From Tubiluchus corallicola (taxonomy: Eukaryota; Priapulida; Priapulimorpha; Priapulimorphida; Tubiluchidae): a stretch of DNA of 41,692 nucleotides. Within the stretch, counting starts at the first letter, position 1; each line of letters opens with the position of its first letter. The position numbers and the translations under genes are program-made. The DNA is taken from NCBI GenBank assembly GCA_030141605.1, contig JAQGDQ010001429.1, positions 1-41,692 on the forward strand, written 5' to 3'. A model generated the notes under the pieces. The model was given only the letters and a program-made list of their open reading frames with translations. It was not told the DNA's origin and made no database searches. Shown piece by piece: positions 12,801-24,800 of this stretch.

Positions 12801-15800
12801 AAGTACATAAATATAAATTTCCTTAAGGCCCTGTTTATCAATAATCTCACTATATAGCTAGCTATAACGCATAGCTATATAAGCATAATAATTTAACAAT
12901 TTTGCATTCATAATGATAACAAGTGGGCTTGATTATCATTTGCAAGTTATGTTATTCTGGAACAATCCCAAATTCTAAACATAAGTACTATACAAGCAGC
13001 AACTCACAGAATGGTACGACTAGTAAAAATAACAATAATAATCTCAGCTGTAACTTTGACACATTTTGCACAATGTCCGTCTACCTTGTACAGATTCTTA
13101 ATTGAACTGTTGATAATTTAGGTTGATTTCATGAATTTCCCTTGGATGCTTAAGCAGCGTGATAACCACGTCATCATCCCTGCGTTGAAACAGCATTTCT
13201 CCATTATAGTGTAACAGTCCCTGCTTTCTGGCTCTCATTATCATGCCAACCAGTTTATTAGAAACCTTGGTGTAAAATTCAAACAGTTCACCAAATGTCA
13301 CACGCACAAGACCATCGTCACAAACGACTCCAATGTCAGTAATGATTTCACATAACTGAACAATTTCTCCACTTATGTGAGTTCCCGCTTGCTTGCCACG
13401 CATCTCGGTTTTTGAGCCTTCGGGAGGTTTCCCGTAAGTTTCATCAGTTTTTTTGTGTCTGCTTACTCCGGCATATCTCTGCGAGAAAGGATTGGACTTC
13501 TGCGAACTCTGATGGCTCTCGCCTTTCTGTTGAAACATGGCTACACGATTTCCCACATCGCCGCGGTTGCACTTCAGGGACATTGCAAAGTCTGAGACCT
13601 CCTTGTGCTTGGATGCCATGTTTACGTTAAAACAGTGTTTACTAATTTGAATGTACCCGTGAGTTTAATACCTGTAAGTTTGCTACCTCAGTAACAGTTG
13701 TTTATAGCCAATCAGTTAGATGCTCTGTGAACAGCAGTAAAAAGTAGCTAATCACGATCACTGCTTCTCATTTTTCTGAAAAGAAATATCGGTAATATTA
13801 GCTCTACAAAAGTTTAATAAAAAATGTGGCTTAATAGGTCTTGGGGTAGGGGAACAAATGCAGAGTGCCAAATTTGTGAGTGCAATGGACCAGCTTGAGA
13901 ACTGGTGAATAATTTTACATTGGTTGCAATCAATACTAGAATTTTGTCAAAAAAGTGACTAAAATGCCACAACCACCCAATTTATTAATCAATAATATAG
14001 GCTTAGTTATTTAAATGTCATGTGTTTTAATACTAATGCACTAATACCATGATGCAGTGCTTACTGTGCTATTGTAATTACTTTTATATTAAATGGCAGA
14101 AAACAAAAGAAAAGCTAATATTCCATGCTTTTAGCTTTTACAATTTTTGTCCTACGTTTAACTTTTAGAACTCTATATATTTTCAAAACGTTATCCGCAG
14201 AGCAGTTTGCTTTTCGTTTTGTCTACGGTATTTAGAAAATGGCTACCAGTCTCGTGAAGCCGGAACGAAGACCTCTATTTAGACGCAAACTTGAAAACTA
14301 TTTTTGGAACTTCAGGCGTCGGGATTCTTACAAACTGATCAGATGAAAGACATACTATACAACGAAGGATTAGTATCAATACTCGTCTAAAAAAAACTGT
14401 TATCCAGATAGGTAAACTAAACTAATAGTCTAACCATAACTAAATAACGAAATTTGTTTCTTCGAAGAATATTATAATAATGAAAAATCAAACCCTTCTC
14501 CAAGTTCGACGTGCCATCCTGGTAACCTCAGCAAGCACAGTGGCAGTGGCACAGCTCTTTGCAAAATATGATGCGCAGTCTGCTCAGTTCAGCTGCAATT
14601 TATTGTCAGGCGTGTCATCTCGCTTTCACTGTCTCACGTCTCTAAAGATAACAGTACTATTCACTAGATCTCGGCATGTACATGTAATGCACTGTAGTGG
14701 CAAAAAGTTTTGCTAATTACTACAATAACTGTTTTACAGCCAAATCACTAAACGCTGCAACATCTTTTGCCATTCAATTCAGTAGCACGTGCCAAAAATT
14801 TTTGTTTATCGCAAGAGAAATTATAACACGAGGAAACACCCATTTTCAACTACTGCTAAAAGTTGTCAACTGCTTTTTGCTTCACTTATGTCACTAAACT
14901 CATTTTTACTATGTGTTTATTTGACTGCAATAATTTCACCTGAATTAAATGTAATCTATGCTCCAAACCTACCAATCATAATTATGGAAACATGTTCCAA
15001 TACAATAAGTACTGGTATAATTATTATAATAAATGCATGGACAAAATATGAAATTACAACTACAGAATTACAGAAAAGAGAGAACAATGAGAACTTGACA
15101 CGAACAAAAGCGCAGTTTGATCAGTGATTCTTGTATTCTACGGATACATGCCAAATAAATGGTAAAGTTTAACGCATAGACGCTAATGAGTAGGTGTGGC
15201 ATTGAACATTCGAGTACGAACGTTCGAATTTGATTCGAACTAGTTTTTTTAGTTCTAATTCGATTCGAACCTAAAATTATAGACTCGAATAATTCAGCAC
15301 TTCAGCGACGTATGTTCTTTATCATTCAAATGTTTGAAACAGCATGCAATTGGAACAATTTAGCTGCAGTTTCTGTGCACAATTTTTAACAATCTAATAG
15401 TGGTTTTACTGCAGAATAAAATCAAGTAATATGCATGATCTTTGTAAGACCACGTTTTACTACTGATTCGAAAATCTTTCAAACTCAATTCGAATTCGAT
15501 TCGGATTCGAAAAACTGAAATTCTGCTCGATTCGAATTCGAAAGTCACAAATTCGATGCGAATTCGCATTCTGGTAGAGAATGCTCAACCCTACTAATGA
15601 GGTAGAGTCGTAGACACTAAGTCTTAATTACTAATTACAGAAATGTGTTTTTTTATTTTCATGGCACTAATTATTGTGCTTGCAAAGTAATGCTATAAAC
15701 CTACCATAATGAATGTATTAAATGTTTCCTTATTTAAAAAAATGTTGTGTCATTTTTTCAGCATAGCTTGCATAATCTGTAGTTTGCCTGACAATAGACA

Positions 15801-18800
15801 AAAATTGTGTTTCATTCTGTTGGTAACTTTTTTGTTTTAGACACTGCTGATGGATATCTGGATTATATAAGCAGACTGCAGAACACGGATAGCATTGTTA
15901 CATTTGCGCCAGGCGAATATATGCAAAAATGTATCGTTGAAATTTTTGATGACGCTATCATAGAAGAGGAAGAAAGGTGAGCATTTCAAATTCCTTATTT
16001 CTAATTCAGTACGATAATTTGTACGTTTACTCTTGCCAGTTGCTCATTAAATTTAGTCTCTCGCTCGTTTAACCCTTTCATACCCGTTGTATCCCGTGGG
16101 ATACGAGAATATTTTCTGCCTTTAAAATTAATAAAATTTTGAAACTGACATTTATTTGATCTGTTAATAGTTATTTTGATTTAAGCCAATAACAATAGAC
16201 TAAAAATGGTGATAAAATGGCAAATTAGAAAATCTACATAGCTTAAAAAACAACTGCGCAAGGTACAGTAGTTTAGAGACGACTTTGTACAGATCAGCAT
16301 AGCATGCATACTAAATGTCTTAAATACTTTAAAAATTATCAGCTGTTGCAAAATGAAGCACATTTTATGCTTTTGTTGTGTTTTTAAAAAAGTCGGGACT
16401 GGAAGGGTTAATATTTAATACTTTATTGTAAGGTACATTGTTTTATTCATTAGCTAGTCATATCGTTACTTTGTCTTTTATTTGATATTTTCTTTCCGTT
16501 GCTGGGTTCTTTTATTCGTTTGTCCAGTCCTTCATGAATGTAATAAACAATTCCTTCCTTCACTGAATCACTTTCCTCTTTTTCTAACAACTGCCTTCCT
16601 GACTATCTGGGCTTGTGTGCTTTGTGCAAGAGCTTCTCAAGTTATTGTCGCATTGCTCCAGTTCTTTCTTTTCTCTTTTGTTTTCTTTCTTGTCTTTCCT
16701 TCTTTCTTGCTTTGTCCCTTTCTTTCTGCCTTTCTTTCTGCCTCACTTTCTTTTTTCTTTCTTTCCTTTCTTCCTTTATCTTTCGTTCGTTCCTTCTTTC
16801 GTTGTTTCTTTCGTTTTTGTTCTTTCTTTCTTCTTTTTTTCTTTCTTTCTTGCTATCGACCTTTCTTTCTTTGTACCTCACTTTCTTTTTTCTTTCTTTC
16901 TTTCTTTCCTTCCTTTATCTTTCTTTCGTTCTTTCTTTCGTTCCTTCTTTCGTTTTTTTGTTCTTTCTTCTTTTTTCTTTCTTTCTTTCCTTCTTTCTAA
17001 TGTTTCTTACTGGTCGAAACATTATTACGGGTACATGCTACACTAACGACTCAGTCATACTCTGGCTGCATCACTCACCAAATACTCAGTCGCTCATAGC
17101 CTCATACACACACTATCATCATGCACCTCCCTTTTTCACCCATCCTTTGACTAACGTAGTTTACTCGCCCCTCATACCAAATCGTTCACAACTGTACTCA
17201 CTGATTAGAACATTGGTTTTATTCATTACTCTCGCATATTTACAACGTTCACATTTCAAATTCAGGGGAGCAGCTAAAGATTTATATTAAAACTGACTCT
17301 CTGCTTGCAGGTTTTACGTGAAACTATTGTCACCAAGCGGTGGAAGACTAGGAGATGTAACAGAAGTTGTAGTCATCATCGAAGAGGATGAGAATGACGG
17401 TGAGACGCTAAAATAGAAAACTTTAGAAAACAAACGGCCGTTTTTGTGGTCTAAATTTAAAACCAAATTTTTTGGTATGCATTTTTTATTGTTTAGAGTA
17501 CAATGCTTAGTATATTTTTATTGTTTTTTACATGATAGTTCCAACGTTGGCATTTGACTCGTCTCTTTATAAAGTGGGAGAAGAAGACGGACAGATTGAA
17601 GTTAAGATCTACAGAAATGGCACTGATGTAGCACATACATCGACAGTGATGGTCAGGTCACGTCCTCTAGATGCGAAAAGTGCGACCAGTAAGTATTTGG
17701 TAAACAATGTTGCTTCGTGCTAAAATTTTTCCACATTACTTAATTTTTCTCCCTGTTAACTTTTTTAACTTTGACTTTTTTACTGATATAAATTAAATAT
17801 AAGTTCGTATTGATCAAGTTAATTTTCATTAGTTTTTTAGAGAAGTGTCACATTTTTAATCAATTCTAGGCATCAGCCATCCGGTAAATCACAAGCTGAT
17901 TTCATTTCCACGTACAATTTTACATAGTTTAATAAAAAGCACGGAAAGGATTAATGCTGCCATTGTTGATATACGTGAACAGGCCTTTAGGAAGTGACAA
18001 ACTTCACACTAATTTACATAAACTAATCTGTTGTTTTTAGGTGGTCATGATTACGTCAGCTTGAATCGTATGATTGCCTTTTTACCTGGCGAGGCAGAGA
18101 GGAATGTTCGAGTGAGAATTTTAGATGACAAGGCTCTGCCGAAAGTTGAAGGATTGGAGTCGTTTGAGCTAGTTCTAACTAATCCAACGTATTCCAAAAT
18201 TGGTTTCCCTGGCACGGCTGTTGTTACTATAAATGATACTCTCTCTGATGGTAAATCCAAATCATTTGAATGGCTTTAATTTAATTTACCAGTATCATAA
18301 GCAAGACTATTATTGATTAATTTGTACTTTTAATTTTCACCTTTTATCAACATCAGAATTCTAATTTTAGAAAATTTAGCCCAAATTTTTTATCTGACTT
18401 AGTTGATTATTTGTTTGTTGCGTTGTTAGATATAAGGAGGGGCGTATTAACCAATAGGCTGACCAGGCTATAGCCTAGGAGCCCAAAGTTTGAGGCCGTC
18501 ACATTTTAGAAAAAATTCTTATTCTCCTCGGAAAATGTGTATACTTTCATATTATTGTAAAGTGCGCATTCTATAACACAGACATTCTATATTCACAGAC
18601 AGTTATTGAACTCAGCTTTTTTATAAGTGCCACATAACGAACAGACGCAAGGTATTACACAACAAGCAGTTGCGCAATTTGCTTGAATATAAGCGCTACA
18701 TAGATACATGTAATTAATAATGACAGTGCAGAAACTAGGTTAATAGTATTTCTAATGCACCACAAGTAATTGTTTAATGTGCCCATTACATAATTAACCA

Positions 18801-21800
18801 AAAATTCACAATAGAAATGGGTAGGATAGAAATATCAGCGTAGGGCGTTGTAAAGTGTTGATACGCCCTTTGTTATAAGAGAACTGATTTGCATTTTGCT
18901 AACCATCAAAAGCTTACTCATAGGCTTAAATCACTTTAATTTATAGTTCCAGTAATGCAGTTTAAAAGACAACAAGCTCATGTGAACGAACACGATGGTT
19001 TTGCTCACGTCAGCATAATTCGGACAGGAGACATTGAACACGAATCGACCGTCATTTGCTACACAGTGGACGGTACTGCTTTTGCAGATATTGACTATGT
19101 CGAACGCCCTAACACTCTTCAGTCTGTCGTCTTCTTTAACAGAGGTAATATATTCAACGTTACCTGGCTGTTGTAAATTTGTAATGTTGTAAGGGCCAGT
19201 GTACCTTCAGTCATGTACTTACTTACTTACTTACTTGCTGCCCCCACCAGGTGGAGGCAGGCCAGCACAGGTAGCATCCCCCACCACGCCACTGCTTCCG
19301 GTCCTTGCAGTACGACGGCAGCTCTGTGAGATCGTCGGAAACTTGGTGGTAGCCCAAGAAGAGACACAACATCGCGCTTGATTTGATGCCAGAAATGGTT
19401 TTGTTGACCTCCTCTGCAGCGCTTTCATGTGCTGGCTCTATAAGGTTCCGTGTCCTACAGTTGTAGCTATCCCTGGTGAAACCTATTTTACATATAAGAT
19501 CTCTTATTATTAGGATGCTGGTTAAAAATCAAATTGATCTTATTTTGATGTCTATTCTAGGCACAATAATGTTGCACATATACCACATTTATTGTGTACA
19601 CTCTACAAGTATGATTGGAACGGAGTAGGTCTGAATATCAATTCAATTCAATTCAATTCAATTCTATCTATTAATCTTTCTTCCTTCCTTCCTTTCTTTA
19701 ATTCTGCATTTCCTTTTTCGTTCTTTCTTTCTTACCCTTTTTCTTTCTTTCTCCTTTTCTTTCCTTCTTTTTCCCTTTTATTCTTCCTTTATTTTTTCTT
19801 TCTTCTTGTCTTTCTTTCTTTCTTTCATTCCTTCCATCCTTTCTTCTTCTTACTTTCCTTCCTTCTTTCTTTCTGTCTTTCTATCTCTCTTTCTTTCATT
19901 CCTTCCATCCATTCCAATTGAGTTTCAAGAGTAATATAATAATAAAAATGGAAAATAACACCGAGTACCCACTTGAGCAAATACATGGCTTTTTTCATGT
20001 ATAAACATCTGTAACGTTTCGATCAGTTATGGCCATATAGTAGTAGTAAAATCTTTATTTGCTATTATAAAAACATTGACCATCATATTAAAAGACAGAC
20101 AATCAGTGTTAGTTCATATAAAAACATACACTGTTCTGGGCAAATGCGTCTGGTGCAAGCTAAACTATAAGTGCAACTAGACATTCAAAAATAAAATATA
20201 AACTAGTTTAGTGAGGTCTAGGAAAAATGAAATTATGATTTGAGTGAGTATCATCGTGTTCGTATGTCGGATATTCAAAACGAGTCATTAAATGTTTTTA
20301 GACTTGAATATTGGTAAAGAGCTGCTGTGTTTTAGTGATGACGGTAATGAATTCCATAGTTGTATTGCTTGCTTAGTAATGGAATTCTTTCACAATGAAA
20401 TGTTCACACAACAATCGACCTAATTAAAAATACAGCGCATAAAACTTACAAAAATCAACATTGTCAGATGCAAACAAGACAAATAATAAATTGTAAAAAA
20501 TAAAAAAAACGTATTTCAACCCCTGCTCAAGAAATTCCTGATATTTTATTTTCATTCAGGTGATCGAGAGCAGACTTGCAGCGTTGAACTTGTTGATGAT
20601 GCCAAATATGAAGACGAAGAAATGTTTATGGTGGCTTTAGCTTCACCAGGTAGCGCTACCGCAGGACATGCCAAGTTAGGATTCACAAAACAGGCAACAA
20701 TCTCCGTCACAGATGACGACAGTACGTCACGTGATTCCTAATTATTAAGCCTATTTTAGCACAAAATTAATGCAAATATTGACTACAGAAGCCACATGAT
20801 CGCCATCATTATTTTCAACTATGTGAAGATGGCTTCTGAAGCTTCAAAAGCGCAGACAGAAAATATTGAATTTAGTTCAGAATCACATTAAACTAACAGT
20901 CAATAGTACCTTCATTTTGCAAGTAGTATGGTAGATTCGTTTGTAAACCTACTTTCTGTGTGAGCTTCTCGGTTCTGAGGTTGAAGCCAGTCCATGGGCA
21001 ACGAAATACTTTAAAGCACAAGAGAACCCTTCATAAACATAAAGCTTAAAAAAATCGTTTTGAAATTTTATATCGCTTACATACTGCCTTTTTACATGCA
21101 GGACTTCAATCGGCAGTCACGCTGTATAAAACATGTAAATTTAAACTCCCGCGATGACCGTTAGACGCAGCCATTTTCACGACAGGTCATTTGATACAAG
21201 TTTAGATAACATTGTGTAAAGTTTGAAAAAATAATCATAGCATTCGTAGCGAACAAGTCGCTAACTAAATAAAATTTAAAATTACTGTATCTTGTCATTA
21301 AGATTAAAAATGGTTAGGGAGTGGTGCACCCTGTAGGGTGAGTCAGTGAAATTTTTTTAATTGGTGAAAACATTTTAAATAATTAATAATTTTCTTTTCT
21401 AGTTACATAAATCTCTCTAGCAGCTAAGCGAAAATCTAAGTAATATACATTTGCATGGAAAGTCTTTTGAGATATAATTTAACATTTCCTTTTCTTCCCT
21501 TGATTTACATCTGGTATATGACGTCATATAATGGCGACTTCGGAACAGTATTGCGGGAGATTTAAAATGAAGACAAACTAAAATTCCTTTCAGTGCGAGT
21601 AAGATATACGCATAATTGCTATAAAGTAATATAATTTTTAAGTCTATTTCTCTGAAACCTACTTCAGGTACCTCTTTTCTTGTCCTTTAAAACAACGAAA
21701 TCAGCCCAGATGGCCACTAAGGAGTATTAGTCCACTCAGTCTATTTCTTGTTTCTCTATTAAGACAACAGCTGAGGTCAAGAGCTGCTGCACGATTGACG

Positions 21801-24800
21801 AGTAAAGCTTTGCACAAGAACTTTCCAGACGTTCAACTAGTAAGCTACTGGCTGAGTAACTGTTTGCAGTTCTGCTAAATAAAAAAAAACACTATATTCA
21901 AGGCATATGTTTCAAGTTATTCAGACAAAGTTGCTCTTGTTGGTTTTAATTTTTCTGTTTCTGGGATTTACTGTTGTGTAAAGCTTCGATTTGGTCGCTC
22001 TCCAAGCTTTCGAATCATACAGCTGTTAAAATTTGGTTAGCGTGTTAGCCTTTGTTAGGCAATGGCTGTATATAAACGACACTGTAGTAGATAGACGATT
22101 ACGAATGAGTATAAAAATTAAGAACACTAATAGAACGTTGTTGAGGTGAAATAATAATGGTGCGTTCAGACTCTCGCAACTTGTTGCACAACTTCTCTCT
22201 GAGAGTAAAATTGCAACGTGTGAACGGCTTGACAACTTTTCCAGCAACTTGTTGCAACATGTGAACGACTTGACAACTTCCCCAGCAACTTGTTGCAACA
22301 AGTGAATGGCTTGGCAACTTCTCTCGCAACTTGTTGCAACATGTGAACGACTTGGCAACTTTTCCAGCAACTTGTTGCAACGTGTGAACGGCTTGACAAC
22401 TTTTCCAGCTACTTGTTGCAACATGAGAACGACTTCACAACTTCTCCAGCAACTTCTTGCAACAAGTGAATGGCTTGGCAACTTCTCTCGCAACTTGTTG
22501 CAACATGTGAACGACTTGACAATTTCTCCAGCAACTTGTTGCAACATGTGAACGACTTGACAACTTCTCCCGCAACTTGTTGCAACATGTGAACGACTTG
22601 ACAACTTCTCCCGCAACTTGTTGCAACATGTGAACAACTTGACAACTTCTCCCGCAACTTGTTGCAACATGTGAACGACTTGACAACTTCTCCCGCAACT
22701 TGTTGCAACATGTGAACAACTTGGCAACTTCTCTCGCAACTTGTTGCAACATGTGAACGACTTGACAACTTCTCTCAGAGAGAAGTTGCGCAACAAATTG
22801 CGAGAGCAGTCTCTTCGTCTGAACGCGCCATAAGGAAATCTTTTTACGAAGGTTTGTGACACTGAACTTACCCTATGCGATGTTCACCTGATACTATTTT
22901 AACAGAACCAACCATTAAATTTAATGAAACAAAGCTGCTAGCGAGGGAGCCATCTACAGAAGATGACATTGTTGTACTGAACGTGACAGTAACAAGAACT
23001 GGAGATGCTTCACAAACTTCAGCTGTCAGAGTTCACACGCGAGATGGTACAGCAAAGTCCGGCATGGATTATTTTGGCGTTTCAGAAGGTAGACATTTTA
23101 GTCCAGTCCAGCAAAATAACTCAAAAGTATAATATGTGAAATCGAGACAAATATAGTAATTGAACTGAATTTTTGAACAACAAAATAACAGACCCCCGAA
23201 TTGTATGTGCAAAATTTCTTTTTGCTACATTATGCGATGAGTTAAGAAATTACATGTTTAGCTTTCTTACTATAACTTCTGTTAATTGAAGGATGCCTCT
23301 ACTGGTGTTTCTTAATTTTCTATTTAACATTCTTAATTATACGGGTTCTTGTCATTGATGATGTCCTTAAAGCTAAATTAAGTGGGAATAATTTGACTAG
23401 TTATTCTAGTTCTGGGACATTGTTCTAGAAAGGACACATTGAAAAATTATTTAACTTTTGAATAATATGGTCCAGAATGAAGAGAAAACGAAAAATGTGA
23501 GCATTGGCTTGGATTTGAACTTTGCCTTCCGGTTAAGTTGGTTTCAAAAAATCGATAAGTTTGGTTTCAACGTACCGTGCATGAACCACGGTAATCCTGA
23601 AGTTAAGGTTCGTTTGTGAATAATCGTTTGTCTGAAATTTGTCTGTTTTTTTTAGAATTAGTCTTTGAACCCTACGACAAACAAAAGAACATCGAAGTGG
23701 AAATTTTATATGACGAGGAAGAAGAAAGGAGAGAGACGTTTACTGTTCATATTTTGCCTGACAAATATGGAAGATCGAACGTGCAGGTTAAACTTTTAGC
23801 AGTTTACAGCTAAACAAATTATGTTATAGTATAGTAACCACAGTGGATAATATTTATCTAATCTGTTTTACACAATTGGTTGTTCTGTAACCCGGGATTC
23901 AGGACATAACGGCAGAGATCTTATTGGCAGATTAGTAGGTTGGCAAATCTGCTATACTTTCATTACTGTTATCAAGCAGTTTGTTCTAGCAAATGTTTAA
24001 ATGTTTTTCAGCTATCTCAGAAAGTAACTGTGTTTATTGAAGACAAAGACATGGCTTCAGACGTGGGTTTTCCTGTGAAGCCTCTGCTCGTTTCTCTGGT
24101 GCATCTAGACAATGACACTGATGGTCCACTACTACCTGGATATCCAATAGTTTGCGTTACGGTATAGCTTGGTTTTTATTTACTGTACACAGGTATTTTG
24201 CTACGTCAACAATTACATTTTTTTTATTCGCGTGTCGAAGTTGCACAGCACAGCATAGCAAGGATGTAGATTCTTCCTTTCTGTTAACAATGTTATTCAG
24301 TTTGAGAGCAATATCAAAACAAATATTTAATTGATGAAAGTATATACCTAATAAAATAAAATAAAATAAAATAAAAAAACTTTTGCTTTTAACGTCTGTA
24401 TTACTTACAGCAAACGAATCTTTAGTTTAAAGCAAAACATAACTGTTGTGGAGATCGCTGGCGTCTATTAGAATTACATAGAACATTGTAGAATGTTCCG
24501 TTGGAATGATCGTCTTACCGTGTGGAATAAAACTTCTGGAAGCTTCTTGGGCGCGCTATATAAGGCGAAGCAGGCCGCTGAGACGTGGGGCACAAGGATT
24601 CACACGACGGACGCCACTCACACATTCTCTTGTATACTTACATTTTCAGATACACTCAAACGTTTTCCAGATTTTCACGTTTAGTGTAATCATTTCGTAT
24701 TCCTTCACACTTTGTGTTGTAGAATTCTCGCTTAATAAACTAGTTTAATTTGATGAAGTGTTTTCTGGTTTTCTCTACGAGCCTTCCTAGAGAAACAAAA

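Larger units (their letters stand above)
10429..13097. other. FREM intron 4 left of the ABRA-like gene
   Basis: Contains the CAGGGATG hAT-like element (11187-11705). Otherwise there are short frames without family resemblance. The part next to 13097 may be the ABRA-like 3' UTR. Confidence 0.45.

Noticed and set aside
14239-14346. 35-codon ATG frame starting MATSLVKPERRP
   Set aside because: Basic and neatly bounded, but too short, with no homology and no evidence of expression.
16482-17290. Long S/F/L-rich frames resembling membrane proteins
   Set aside because: All derive from the CTTT polypyrimidine tract; three overlapping frames are open at once, the mark of simple repeats.
22026-22862. 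278-codon and several shorter minus-strand frames in the tandem array
   Set aside because: They are open only because the 41-bp unit lacks stops in several frames. The translation (FTCCNKLREKLPS repeats) shifts frame from unit to unit, and there is no conserved domain or splice context.
23455-23600. Second tRNA-like (box B GTTCAAATCC) sequence on the minus strand
   Set aside because: No box A at the right distance.
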